Notes: generated by a model not told the origin, from the sequence alone. Positions 18,267-26,956 are shown, counted from the first letter of the stretch. The stretch: DNA of 59,071 bases from an uncultured Actinomycetes bacterium (GCA_937888775.1 CALAQT010000280.1:1-59071), one strand, 5' to 3'. Made by a program: numbers and translations.

Positions 18267-19433
18267 ATGTTCCTGGCTCGCCGATGGCGTCTACGAAGAT
18301 TCGCGGCGGAGCGCGGCGACGTCCTCGTCGCCCTCGCGCTGACCGTCCTCGTCGCTGCCTCGCTGGTTGAGAGCGCGATTCGCAACGATCAGCCGCTCGT
18401 CTTACTGCTGATTCCGGGGGCTGTGGCGGCAATTCTTCTCCGCCGTCACCGCCCAGACGTGGCACTGCCCGTCGCCGTCGCCGTTGCCGCTGCGACGCCC
18501 GGCAACCGGGCGCTGGTGCTGCCCGTGATGGCCGTTCTGTACACGATCGCGACTCGGACACCGTGGAAGCCGGCGGCGGCGGCGGGCGCAGGCGCCGCAG
18601 TGGTGGCGATCATCGCCGGCGCCGTGTGGGGCAGCGGTAGCGCGACCGACCACGGGGGCCTACTCGGCTACGCGATCGGATTCACCGCGTCGTGCGCCGC
18701 AGCCGTCGCGGTCGGCCTCTACGTCGGCGCCCAGCGGAGGGTCCGCGACGGTCTGCATGAACGCGCGGAGCGCCTCGATCGCGAGCGGGAGCTGCTTGCC
18801 GACCGGGCGGTCGCGCAAGAACGTGTGCGCATCGCTCAGGAGCTCCACGACATCGTGGCTCACAACGTAAGCCTGATGGTCGTTGAGGCGCAGGCGCTCG
18901 GCGCCACCGTCCCCGATGAGCGGGTTACACAGAGCACCGACGCGATCGCCGACCTCGGACGCCAGGCGATGACCGAGATGCACACGACCCTGAGGCTGCT
19001 ACGAGGCGACGGCGAGACCCCCGAACTATCACCGCAGCCGGGACTGGCCCAGCTGGAGCGCCTCATCGAGCAGCTACGCCGAGCCGGACTCGAGATCGAG
19101 CTCACGGTCGAGGGGCAGCCGCGACCGCTCGCACAGAGCGTCGACCTGTCGGCGTACCGCATCATCCAGGAGGCGCTGACGAATGTCGTCAAGCATGCCG
19201 CTGGCGCGAGCACCAAGGTAACGCTTATCTACCAAGCGCAAGGGATGGAATTGACGATCATCGACACTGAAGGCGATGCACGCACCACGCTGCTGCAAGA
19301 ACCCTCCGACGGGCACGGCGTGATCGGGATGCGCGAACGCGCCGCGCTGTTCGGAGGAAGGCTGACCACCGAATCGCTCCCCGATGGGTTCAAGGTAACA
19401 GCGACGTTGCCCTACGCGCCGACGCCATCATGA
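18267..19433 (+). CDS. NarL-type sensor histidine kinase (HisKA_3)
   Basis: The N-terminal about 150 residues hold four to five hydrophobic segments, forming a membrane sensor without a large external loop. A coiled linker (RAERLDRERELLADRAV) leads to the HisKA_3 phosphoacceptor RIAQELHDIVAHNVSLM, with His at the HD pair. The HATPase_c domain has an N-box (YRIIQEALTNVVKHA) and a G-box ending GHGVIGMRERAALFGG. I chose the ATG at 18267 because AGGAGG sits 11 bases before it; a GTG at 18234, also with GGAGG upstream, would add 11 residues. The protein (388 aa) phosphorylates the regulator encoded immediately downstream, with which it overlaps by ATGA. Confidence 0.92.
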   Translation: MFLARRWRLRRFAAERGDVLVALALTVLVAASLVESAIRNDQPLVLLLIPGAVAAILLRRHRPDVALPVAVAVAAATPGNRALVLPVMAVLYTIATRTPWKPAAAAGAGAAVVAIIAGAVWGSGSATDHGGLLGYAIGFTASCAAAVAVGLYVGAQRRVRDGLHERAERLDRERELLADRAVAQERVRIAQELHDIVAHNVSLMVVEAQALGATVPDERVTQSTDAIADLGRQAMTEMHTTLRLLRGDGETPELSPQPGLAQLERLIEQLRRAGLEIELTVEGQPRPLAQSVDLSAYRIIQEALTNVVKHAAGASTKVTLIYQAQGMELTIIDTEGDARTTLLQEPSDGHGVIGMRERAALFGGRLTTESLPDGFKVTATLPYAPTPS

Positions 19434-20083
19434 CGAAGCTACGAGTCGTGATCGCCGACGACCAGCCCATGATGCGGGCGGGGTTCAAAGCCGTGCTCGA
19501 GGCCACCGGGGACATCCAGGTCGTGGCCGAGGCGAGCAATGGCGAGGAAGCCGTCCGAGCCGCCAACGAGCACGCACCCGACGTCGTGCTGATGGACATC
19601 CGGATGCCGGGGATCGACGGCATCGAGGCGACCAGACAACTCCCGCGACAGCGCGTGCTGATCCTGACCACGTTCGGGCTCGACCAATACATCCTCGAAG
19701 CGCTGCGCGCCGGCGCTAGCGGCTTTCTCCTCAAAGACGCCCCCACCCAAGAAGTGGTTGCGGCGGTGCGAGCCGTGGCGGCCGGAGACGCGGTGCTCTC
19801 GGCCGCGGTGACCCGCCAGCTGCTCGACCAGGTCGCACGTCGACTTCCCGCCGCGGTCTCCCGGCGCCCCGAGGAACTCGACCTCCTGACCGAGCGCGAG
19901 CACGAGGTGCTGCGGATGCTCGCCAACGGCCTATCCAACGCCGAGATCGCTGAAGCCCTCGTCGTGTCCGAGGCAACGGTCAAGTCGCACGTCTCCCACC
20001 TTCTGGGAAAGCTGGGTTTGCGGGACCGCGTCCAAGCCGTCATCTACGCCTACGAGACACGACTCATTTCCCCAGCGGATTGA
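19430..20083 (+). CDS. NarL/FixJ-family response regulator
   Basis: The 217-residue regulator has a REC domain (VVIADDQPMMRAGFKAVLE; phosphoacceptor Asp56 in VVLMDIRMPGIDG; conserved Thr in LILTTFG; Lys in FLLKDAP) and a C-terminal LuxR-type helix-turn-helix (LTEREHEVLRMLANGLSNAE, then VSEATVKSHVSHLLGKLGL). The pairing with the kinase is set by the four-base overlap. It probably activates this operon, with the dyad at 16259-16276 a candidate site. The stop codon lies within a hairpin, marking the end of the operon. Confidence 0.94.
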   Translation: MTKLRVVIADDQPMMRAGFKAVLEATGDIQVVAEASNGEEAVRAANEHAPDVVLMDIRMPGIDGIEATRQLPRQRVLILTTFGLDQYILEALRAGASGFLLKDAPTQEVVAAVRAVAAGDAVLSAAVTRQLLDQVARRLPAAVSRRPEELDLLTEREHEVLRMLANGLSNAEIAEALVVSEATVKSHVSHLLGKLGLRDRVQAVIYAYETRLISPAD

Positions 20084-20091
20084 GCCGCTGG
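20072..20091 (+). terminator. hairpin at the end of the exporter/TCS operon
   Basis: A 7-bp stem, CCAGCGG paired with CCGCTGG, with a 6-base loop overlaps the regulator's stop codon. There is no T-run after it. The position at the operon end supports a termination role. Confidence 0.5.
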
Positions 20092-20457
20092 CCCTACCCG
20101 ATCAGGCAACCATGCGCGGGGGTCGTGGCGGTGGCGACCGTAGCGGTGATCTGTTGCGAGTCGCATACAGTCTGATGACGATTCGAAATGTCAGCCGAAC
20201 CTCGTGAGCTGCACGGCCTGGGGAGGTCGCGCCTGACACGGGACCGCCTGTTAGCGTGTGCAGTGGCTCTGGTTCGCAAGATCACGGTGTGGCCCGGAGG
20301 TAGCTGGCACGACCGCCTCGGAGCGCCTGACGGAGGTCGAGACGGGCGTCGAGGTTGACGGGCACGGAATTTGACCGCCCCACACGCTTGTTCAACAGCA
20401 TCGGCGCGCCACCCGAGGCCCCGGCCTCGGGTGGCTGTCACACGGCCGCCTCGTCTG
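20092..20457. other. intergenic stretch before the lipoprotein gene
   Basis: No convincing gene is present. The lipoprotein frame is open upstream to about 20371, but that part is Arg/Pro-rich and unlikely to be translated. A promoter probably lies here, but I cannot assign its boxes. Confidence 0.35.
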
Positions 20458-21141
20458 ATGCTGAGCCGCGCCGCGTGCTTGATCGTCGCGCTCAGTCTCG
20501 CCGGGTGTGGAGCGACTAGCGCTGTCAGCAGCACGCCGACCGGCGCGATCCCCCAAGCGCGACCGCAGGTGATCGAACCGACCGCGGGCCAGCAGGCGGT
20601 GGCGGTCACGCCAGACGCTCCCGTCGGTGACGTCAACGCGCACGCACCATCACTCGCTGAGGTCAAAGACGAGCTGCGACTGGCGCTGATCGCGGCGCGG
20701 GTGACGAGCGCGACGTACATCGACCCGCTGCAGTACGTCACGGTCTGGGAGCGCACCGATCAGGGCGTGGACGCGCGGATGCCGGTGAGAGCGCCGATCT
20801 TTGCGCCGTGCAAGGTCAAGGTTCTCGCGATCATTGCGGACTGGTATGCCGGTCAGCCGCTGGTGTATTTCGAGCTGCTGGACGGCCCGGACGCGGGCAG
20901 GGTGCAGTACGTCGCGGAGCAGATCACTGACATCGCGCCGGCCGGCAGCATCGTGCAGCAGGGACAGACAATCGCTCGCTACGCCGCGTCTGGCACGGCT
21001 GTCGAGTACGGCTGGTCGACTCTGAATGGGGTGACGCTCGCGAGAGCGACGACGGGCTATGAGGAGGGTCAGGTCACACCGGCCGGTCAGTCGATGCGCG
21101 CGTGGCTGAACAGCCTCGGCGCGAACGCGGGCAACGGCTGA
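20458..21141 (+). CDS. lipoprotein with an M23/biotinyl-like barrel domain
   Basis: Starting at the ATG at 20458, the 227-residue protein opens with a lipoprotein signal peptide (MLSRAACLIVALSLAGCGAT; lipobox LAGC), so it should be anchored outside the membrane. A low-complexity linker follows. The C-terminal about 100 residues (MPVRAPIFAPCKVKVLAI, VYFELLDGPDAGRVQYVAEQ, then PAGSIVQQGQTIARY) resemble the barrel of LytM/M23-type proteins, in which a periplasmic structure is presented as capped hairpins. The catalytic His/Asp residues of M23 peptidases are not evident, so an enzymatic role is doubtful. The preceding frame from 20371 is rejected as start. Confidence 0.65.
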   Translation: MLSRAACLIVALSLAGCGATSAVSSTPTGAIPQARPQVIEPTAGQQAVAVTPDAPVGDVNAHAPSLAEVKDELRLALIAARVTSATYIDPLQYVTVWERTDQGVDARMPVRAPIFAPCKVKVLAIIADWYAGQPLVYFELLDGPDAGRVQYVAEQITDIAPAGSIVQQGQTIARYAASGTAVEYGWSTLNGVTLARATTGYEEGQVTPAGQSMRAWLNSLGANAGNG

Positions 21142-21150
21142 TCGATCGGC

Positions 21151-21572
21151 TTGACGAAGGACACGCGCGTGGTGTTCGTCATCGGCGCGCGCCAGGTGGG
21201 GAAGAGCACGCTGACCACGGTCGTGGCCGAGCACGACCATCCAGCGCGCGTCCTGAGGCGCGAAACCACGAGGGGCGCCGGCGCGAGCGCTGGTTTCGCG
21301 ACTACCTCGACAGCACACTCGTAGACGCAGGCCTCCTCGCCCATCTGCTCGCCGCCGGCACCGAGCCGCTCGAAAGCCGCTCCGGCGCCATCGCCGCGAT
21401 CGAAGTCAAGGCCGGCGCCTCGCTCCACGCCCGCGACTGGCGCGCCCTCGCAAAGCTCCGCGACAAATCCCGCGCGAGATTCCGCGCCGGCGTCGTCATC
21501 CACACCGGCCGCCAGACGCTCCCCCTCGGAGACCGCCTATGGGCGGTCCCGATCAGCGCACTGTGGACCTGA
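21151..21572 (+). pseudogene. AAA ATPase with DUF4143, heavily deleted remnant
   Basis: The 5' part, from a TTG at 21151, encodes VVFVIGARQVGKSTLTTVVA, the Walker A region that opens DUF4143-type ATPases, then stops within 30 codons. In another frame, RWFRDYLDSTLVDAGLLAHL fuses two normally distant segments. The tail (AIAAIEVKAGASLHARDWRA, then FRAGVVIHTGRQTLPLGDRL) matches the nuclease-like C-terminal domain and ends at 21572. A full gene would be about 1.2 kb, so roughly two thirds is missing through internal deletions plus a frameshift. Such ATPases are often found in accessory regions, which suggests a past insertion here. Confidence 0.7.
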
Positions 21573-21789
21573 GATGGACGAGTGGGGGCCGGCGTCGGGG
21601 TAGGAGCCGAGCTGCAAGCTGATGCAGTCCCGCGGGTCTCGCGATCGCCAGCGTCCATCCGCGCCGCTCGCACGTCGCCAACCACCTGCAACGCAACCGG
21701 CAACGTCCACCGGGCCCGACTCCACGCTAGGCGTCCGTTGCGGTCGGACTTGTGGGCCTTTCTGGTGCGGGCGGTGGTAGCGTCGATCG

Positions 21790-22716
21790 ATGCTGAAGTC
21801 GCGGCGGATCGCGTCGGCCCGGCCCCAAGCGGGAGGCGCGGCTCGGTCGTTCGGCGGTGGCCTGCACCTGGCGGCGCGAGCGCGCGAGCTGGGACGCGCG
21901 CTGCTGGACGGCTTCAAGCAGCATGATCTTCTGACGTACTCGAGCGCGATCTCGTTTCAGATCCTGACGGCGATCATCCCGTTCCTGCTGTTCGTGCTCG
22001 CGGTGGCCGGGCTACTTCATCTGAACAGCGTTTGGCGCGACCACCTGGAGCCCGAGATCCAGGCGAATGTCTCGGCCGCCGTGTTCGCGGTGATCTCAGA
22101 TGCGGTCAACAAGGTCTTCACCAGCAGGCAGCTGCTGTGGGCCACCGTCGGCGGCGGCGTTGCGTTGTGGCAGGTGTCCGGCGCGGTCCGCGCGGTGATG
22201 GGCGCGCTCGCTCGCATCTACGGTGCACCCAGCGAACGACCGTTCCTCAGGCGCTACTCAATCTCATTCGTACTCTCGATCGAGGTGGGAGCGTGCTTCA
22301 TCCTGGCAGCCCTGTGCCTGTTGCTCGCGCCGTTCTTCTCGGTGGCCCACCCCGGCGCCGCCTGGGACGTGTTCGCGTTCGTAGTGCGCTGGACGCTGTC
22401 CGTGGCGCTTCTGTTGCTCGCCGTCGGCCTGCTCGTTCGACACGCTCCCGGGGCGGCGCAACCACTGCCGTGGGTCAGTCTCGGCGCGACGATCGTGATC
22501 GCGTCCTGGTTGGTCGTGTCGCTCGTGTTCTATTTCTACCTGACCAAGTTCGCGTCATATGAATCGGTGTTTGGAAGCCTGGCAGCGGTGATAGTCGCGA
22601 TGGCCTACCTCTACATCTCAACCACAGTGTTCCTGCTGGGAGCCCAGTTCGATGCGATTATCCGCGCACAGTCCACGGGCGCTCTAAGCGGGGTCGAATC
22701 CCCCACGCGCACGTGA
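21790..22716 (+). CDS. YihY/virulence factor BrkB family membrane protein
   Basis: The 308-residue protein has a cytosolic amphipathic N-terminus and six membrane segments. Hallmarks of the YihY/BrkB (formerly ribonuclease BN) family are visible: FKQHDLLTYSSAISFQIL, GVALWQVSGAVRAVMGALARIYG and the C-terminal FASYESVFGSLAAVIVAMAY with YISTTVFLLGAQFDA. The function of the family is unsettled (envelope integrity, possibly lipid or solute transport); a nuclease role is no longer accepted. The start ATG at 21790 gives a normal length. It overlaps a possible 50-codon gene by GTGA. Confidence 0.9.
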   Translation: MLKSRRIASARPQAGGAARSFGGGLHLAARARELGRALLDGFKQHDLLTYSSAISFQILTAIIPFLLFVLAVAGLLHLNSVWRDHLEPEIQANVSAAVFAVISDAVNKVFTSRQLLWATVGGGVALWQVSGAVRAVMGALARIYGAPSERPFLRRYSISFVLSIEVGACFILAALCLLLAPFFSVAHPGAAWDVFAFVVRWTLSVALLLLAVGLLVRHAPGAAQPLPWVSLGATIVIASWLVVSLVFYFYLTKFASYESVFGSLAAVIVAMAYLYISTTVFLLGAQFDAIIRAQSTGALSGVESPTRT

Positions 22717-22865
22717 CGATCGTCGTCAAGATCGATCCCGCGACCGGCATCATCGTGCTTGACGCCCATCTCGCCGATGGGGCCGCCCCGCGCGTCGAGC
22801 TCGACATAGTTCGCGCCGGCAAGGGCGGCAAGGCCCCACACCCTCGGAGGTCCTGCTGCATGTAG
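22713..22865 (+). CDS. possible 50-residue protein overlapping the YihY gene
   Basis: A GTG overlapping the YihY stop (GTGA) opens a 50-codon frame, VTIVVKIDPATGIIVLDAHL and on to a Cys-Cys-Met terminus. The N-terminal 35 residues alternate as in a beta-hairpin and codon third positions fit the genome. I recognise no family, and translation would depend on coupling to the upstream gene, since no ribosome binding site of its own is clear. Confidence 0.3.
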   Translation: MTIVVKIDPATGIIVLDAHLADGAAPRVELDIVRAGKGGKAPHPRRSCCM

Positions 22866-22892
22866 CGCCAGCATGAGGTAGTGGGGTGTTGT

Positions 22893-23741
22893 TCAGATCG
22901 TGATACTTTCGCCTTCGGTGGCCAGCGAGACCGTGGCGGGGTCGTGGCCCGTGCGCTGCCACGCCCGCCGGGCGTGCTCGCCGAGTTGGTCGAGCATCTT
23001 GTCGTCGTGAGTAGGGTCGTGATGGAACAGGATCAGCTTCTGCACGTCGGCGCGCTGAGCGAAGGTGACCGCGTCGGAGACCCCGCTGTGGCCCCAGCCG
23101 GCGTGCGCGGCGTATTCGTCGTCGGTGTATTGGCCGTCGTGGATGAGAACGGAGGCGCCGGTTGCTAGTCCGATCCCCGAGACCCATCCGGACTCGGCGC
23201 TCGCGACCGGTGCGCCGAGCGCCGGCTCGTGGTCGGGCAGGTAGCACAGGGTGGCGTTGCCCTCTGTGATGCGGTATCCGAGGGTCACGCCGCGGTGGGC
23301 GACGATCGCGGCTTCGATCACCGCCGAGCCGATCTCCCACTCATGGTGGGGGCAGTGCGTAAACGCGACGCGCGCCGGGAGCTCGTGCAGGTCGATCGGG
23401 GAGAGGGGCTCGGATAGATAGCGGGCCAACCGCTGATCGAGATTCGGTCCGGGCGCCGGCGGTCCGTAGACCGTTATCTCGTTGGTAGGGTCAAAGAGCG
23501 GCGGGAAGAACAGCAGCCCCTGGATGTGGTCGAGGTGGAGGTGGGTCAGCAACACCCGCACGATCTTCGCCTTTGGCGTGCGGGCCTCGCCGAGCTCGCG
23601 GATGCCGGTTCCTGCGTCGAGGATGATCTCGGTCCCGTCCGCCAGCGTTACCTCAACGCACGACGTGTTGCCGCCGTAGCGCAACATGCGCCCGTTCGGC
23701 ACTGCGATCGACCCGCGCACGCCCCAGAACCTGATCTGCAT
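22893..23741 (-). CDS. metallo-beta-lactamase fold hydrolase, phosphodiesterase-like
   Basis: The 282-residue protein starts MQIRFWGVRGSIAVPNGRML and has YGGNTSCVEVTLADGTEIILD, the pattern of the MBL group that includes class III-like cyclic nucleotide phosphodiesterases and PQQ- or pyrroloquinoline-type proteins. The metal-binding HxHxDH motif is VLLTHLHLDHIQGL; further ligands are in CPHHEW, the Asp in IHDGQY and His in LFHHDPTHDD. It is cytosolic. Its start lies 5 bases after the stop of the PAS-domain gene on the same strand, so the two are co-transcribed and the PAS protein may regulate it. Substrate unknown; a cyclic nucleotide or phosphate diester is an informed guess. Confidence 0.85.
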   Translation of the reverse strand: MQIRFWGVRGSIAVPNGRMLRYGGNTSCVEVTLADGTEIILDAGTGIRELGEARTPKAKIVRVLLTHLHLDHIQGLLFFPPLFDPTNEITVYGPPAPGPNLDQRLARYLSEPLSPIDLHELPARVAFTHCPHHEWEIGSAVIEAAIVAHRGVTLGYRITEGNATLCYLPDHEPALGAPVASAESGWVSGIGLATGASVLIHDGQYTDDEYAAHAGWGHSGVSDAVTFAQRADVQKLILFHHDPTHDDKMLDQLGEHARRAWQRTGHDPATVSLATEGESITI

Positions 23742-23746
23742 CGGGT

Positions 23747-24136
23747 TCAGCTCGTCTTCGGCGCCGCGGCTTGTACCGGCCAGAAGACAACGAGCGCACC
23801 CTCGAAGCAGTCCGGCTCCAGCAGTGGGAGTGCGGTGACCTCCACTTCGCAGACTCCGGCCTCGCCAAGGCGGGCGTGGAAGCGGCCATGTGCTGGACGT
23901 CCGCTCTGCAACGCGCTTACGATTGGCGCAGAGTCGGCCAACAGCGCCCGTCCCTGATCGTCGAACGGGCCGACCTCGCGCGCCCATTGCTCGCGCGGCA
24001 ACCGACCGACCTCCTCAAACCCACGCCCGAGCAACGATGCCGCGGCATCGTTAAAGAAAAGCAACTGGCCGTCGGGATCGGAAAGTAGCGCCGGCAGCGC
24101 CAGGTTCGTGATCAGGTTGCGAGCCTGGACAAGCAT
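23747..24136 (-). CDS. stand-alone PAS-domain protein
   Basis: The ATG at 24134-24136 gives 129 residues consisting of almost nothing but one PAS fold: LVQARNLITNLALPALLSDP, DGQLLFFNDAAASLLGR and VTALPLLEPDCFEGALVVFW. There is no kinase, cyclase or DNA-binding domain. A longer upstream frame is open but Arg/Gly-rich. It is the first gene of a two-gene unit with the MBL hydrolase, separated by 5 bases. A free PAS protein beside an enzyme suggests a sensor subunit, though direct interaction is inference. Confidence 0.8.
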   Translation of the reverse strand: MLVQARNLITNLALPALLSDPDGQLLFFNDAAASLLGRGFEEVGRLPREQWAREVGPFDDQGRALLADSAPIVSALQSGRPAHGRFHARLGEAGVCEVEVTALPLLEPDCFEGALVVFWPVQAAAPKTS

Positions 24137-24496
24137 GAGTGGCTGATCTTGCGGCACCAACCCGGATCGTATTCCTCCGGCCGCGACTGGCCTCCCTCCT
24201 GGGCCGGACGTATGGCCGCCCCTTGTGCTCTGCAAGCTCTTGGTCTTCGATCCCCTCCGGGCAACGCTCGACGGGTCGCGAGCCTCCAAAGGGATCAACT
24301 AGAGCGCAGGTCAAATCCCGTCAACAGGTCGCAGCGACGGCAAGGTCAGCTGCAGCGACGGCTGGTCGGCTTGGTCAGCGACCGTCCAACAACGAGACTA
24401 CTGGCTTGTGCGAATCAAGCGCAGACCCGCCCTGCTTGGACTGAGGAGCCGCTTCGGACCGCTCTCTCGTGACGGAGTCCGGGCAGGGGCTCAGCA
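24137..24496. other. intergenic stretch, nothing recognised
   Basis: Upstream of the PAS gene and downstream of the small membrane protein gene. Shadow frames are Ser/Arg-rich. It probably contains the promoter of the PAS/MBL unit, but no clear boxes can be placed. Confidence 0.35.
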
Positions 24497-24826
24497 TCAC
24501 CGTCGGGCTCCGCGGTCATCCTCGCCGCTTACGCGGTGGTAGCGCTGAAGAGACTGCTCGAGTTGGTCGTCTTCGTCATCGCTCATCATCTCAAGGATTG
24601 CTGTCACTACGACTGCAAGCCCTGCGATCTCAAGAATCACAATTGCGCCGACGAGCCATGTTGCCGGGTATAGCGCAAGCAGAATGACCAGACCGACGAT
24701 CATCAGGATCGGAGCCGCCATCCCGTACAGCAGGCGCATGTCGGCGCCAAGCATCCCCGTGACTGATTGGTCAAAGCCTCGGAAGATGGGGCGGTGTTGA
24801 TGGGTCTGATTAGGTGCAGTCGCCAT
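24497..24826 (-). CDS. small two-helix membrane protein
   Basis: The 109-residue protein has a polar N-terminus (MATAPNQTHQHRPIFRGFDQ), two hydrophobic segments (LYGMAAPILMIVGLVILLAL and WLVGAIVILEIAGLAVVVTA) and an acidic tail (MMSDDEDDQLEQSLQRYHRV). It should sit in the inner membrane with both ends in the cytosol. I recognise no named family. The charge distribution and clean helices make it a real gene rather than a shadow. It appears monocistronic. Confidence 0.7.
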   Translation of the reverse strand: MATAPNQTHQHRPIFRGFDQSVTGMLGADMRLLYGMAAPILMIVGLVILLALYPATWLVGAIVILEIAGLAVVVTAILEMMSDDEDDQLEQSLQRYHRVSGEDDRGARR

Positions 24827-25445
24827 GTCGGCCTCCGAGCGTCATTGTGTTGCAAACGTAGGCCAGCGGGCGGCGACTGCCATCCGTGCGGGGCTGCATG
24901 CTTTCCGCGGCGAAGCGGCAGATCGGATCCGTGAAAACGGCGGCCTCGTAGGAGCAGACTGAGCGTCGCCACCGCGACGGCTGCAAAGGAGGGTGCGGGA
25001 TTTGACCCGACGCGATGGCGTGGGAACCACTGATGCCCGGGCCGCTGCCGGGTTCGATCATCCACTAGATGCAGCACATCGCTCGCGCCACAGGCATGGC
25101 CATGTCGCGACGCTCCCGTCGGCGCCTTGATCCTCGAGCTGCTCGACCGTCATGCCAGCTACCTCGCGACCGCGGCGCCCCGGAGCGGCCGGCGAGTCCG
25201 GGGGATCCACCCGATCTTCGTCGCCGCCGCGGTCGTGCGGACCTCCGGCCTGCCGCTCCCCGTGCCCGCGATGCTCGCACGCGGGCCGAGCCCGGCCGAC
25301 TCACAAGCGCCCTCTGCTGCCTCCATCGTGCTCGGATCGAAGCCCATCGGATGCGCGAGCTGTTCGGGGACCTCTGCGCGGTTACCCAGAGCGTGCGGCA
25401 AGGCATCGACGTCGCCGTCGAGCCGAGCGGCGAGCAGCGGGCGGA
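24827..25445. other. 619-bp stretch with a possible broken small gene
   Basis: On the plus strand from about 25127 a frame reads MILELLDRHASYLATAAPRS and later AAAVVRTSGLPLPVPAMLAR, which looks protein-like. A different frame ends at 25449 with ELFGDLCAVTQSVRQGIDVA, overlapping the start of the next gene. Together they could be one small frameshifted gene preceding the class V enzyme. I do not recognise it, so I do not call it. Confidence 0.3.
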
Positions 25446-26903
25446 ATGAGCGTCGCGCGCTCCGAGCTCCAGTCGCTTGAGGCGGCGGAAGCCGCGTTTC
25501 GCTGCGACTACCCAGGCTACGCCGACACGGCTGTTCTCGACGAGCTTCGCGCCACCGACTTCCGGCGGCTGGACCGCGGTGGGCACGTGTATCTCGATTA
25601 CACCGGCGGTGGGCTGTTCGCCGACTCGCAGCTGACTCAGCACGTCCAGCTGCTCGAAAGCAACGTCTACGGCAACCCGCATTCGGTCAACCCGACCTCG
25701 GCCGCGAGCACCGAGCTAGTCGAGCGCGCCCGCGCCTACGTGCTCGAGTTCTTCAAAGCCTCGCCGGAGGAGTACGTCGCGATCTTCACGCCCAACGCGA
25801 CCGGTGCGCTGCGCCTTGTCGGCGAGGCTTATCCGTTCCACGCCGGGGACCGATTCCTGCTCACGTTTGACAACCACAACTCGGTCAACGGGATTCGCGA
25901 GTTCGCACGCGCCCGCGGCGCGCAAACCACCTACGTTCCCAGCGTCGCGCCGGACCTGCGTGTCGATCAGAGCCTGCTGCCGCGCTACCTGACCGAAACG
26001 GCCGGTGCTCACCACAATCTGTTCGCCTACCCGGCGCAGTCGAATTTCTCCGGCGTGCAACATCCGCTGGAATGGATCGAGCAGGCGCAGGCGAACGGTT
26101 GGGACGTCCTGTTGGACGCCGCCGCGTACGTCCCAACCAACCGACTCGACCTGACCCGTTGGCAGCCGGAGTTCGTGGCGATCTCGTTCTACAAGATGTT
26201 CGGGTGGCCGACCGGCGTCGGTTGTCTGCTCGCCCGGCGCGAGGCGCTCGCCAAGCTCGAGCGACCGTGGTTCTCAGGCGGAACGATCGTCGCCGCGTTC
26301 GTCCAACGTGAGTACTACCAGTCCGCTCCTGGTGCCGCGCACTTCGAGGACGGGACCGTCAATTACCTGAGCCTGCCGGCCGTCGAGATCGGCCTGCGGT
26401 TTCTTGACCGCATCGGCCTCGAGACGATCCACGCTCGCGTCGCCGCGCTCGGTGCCTGGCTGATCGACGCGCTCGACTCGCTGCGTCACACCAACGGCTC
26501 TCCGGCAGCGACCATCTACGGACCGCGACCGTGGCAGCACCGCGGGGCCACGTTCGCGTTCAACTTCCTGCATCCCGACGGCAGCGTGGTCGACGAGCGC
26601 TTTGTCGATCGGATTGCACGGCAGCACAACATCTCGCTTCGCACCGGCTGCTTCTGCAACCCAGGTGCGGGGGAGGTCGCCTTCACGATCTCGCGTGAAA
26701 CGCTCGTCGGCGGCGAGTTCGGTGACGCGATGAGCCTGGATGACTACGTCCGAGCGGTCGGCCTGCACTCTGGCGGAGCGATCCGCGCATCGCTCGGACT
26801 CGTCTCCAACTTCCCCGATCTGCATCGCTTCATGAAGTTCGCCGCAGAGTTCGTCGACGTGTCCGACATCCCCGACGACCTCCCCCCACGCACCGCCTGC
26901 TGA
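25446..26903 (+). CDS. class V aminotransferase-fold enzyme, molybdenum-cofactor-sulfurase-like
   Basis: The 485-residue PLP enzyme has VYLDYTGGGLFADSQLTQHV near its start, TPNATGALRLVGEAYPF, the PLP lysine in ISFYKMFGWPTGVGCLL and a catalytic cysteine loop, SLRTGCFCNPGAG. The SFYKMFG and RTGCFCNPG motifs match the N-terminal domain of Mo-cofactor sulfurases (MOCOS/ABA3) more closely than IscS/SufS. The C-terminal MOSC domain of eukaryotic MOCOS is absent. It may deliver sulfur from cysteine to a cofactor or act as a general cysteine desulfurase. The adjacent molybdoenzyme remnant and persulfide dioxygenase fit a sulfur role. Start ATG at 25446. Confidence 0.85.
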   Translation: MSVARSELQSLEAAEAAFRCDYPGYADTAVLDELRATDFRRLDRGGHVYLDYTGGGLFADSQLTQHVQLLESNVYGNPHSVNPTSAASTELVERARAYVLEFFKASPEEYVAIFTPNATGALRLVGEAYPFHAGDRFLLTFDNHNSVNGIREFARARGAQTTYVPSVAPDLRVDQSLLPRYLTETAGAHHNLFAYPAQSNFSGVQHPLEWIEQAQANGWDVLLDAAAYVPTNRLDLTRWQPEFVAISFYKMFGWPTGVGCLLARREALAKLERPWFSGGTIVAAFVQREYYQSAPGAAHFEDGTVNYLSLPAVEIGLRFLDRIGLETIHARVAALGAWLIDALDSLRHTNGSPAATIYGPRPWQHRGATFAFNFLHPDGSVVDERFVDRIARQHNISLRTGCFCNPGAGEVAFTISRETLVGGEFGDAMSLDDYVRAVGLHSGGAIRASLGLVSNFPDLHRFMKFAAEFVDVSDIPDDLPPRTAC

Positions 26904-26956
26904 CAGCCCTCCGCGATCTAATTCGCCGGTGGGGCCGTACTCATGGCGGGAAGCAC

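Noticed and set aside
22680..22710. tRNA T-arm-like GGGGTCGAATCCCC segment
   Set aside because: The bases are the C-terminal codons of the YihY protein, the loop lacks the TTC of a T-loop, and no acceptor, D- or anticodon arms surround it.
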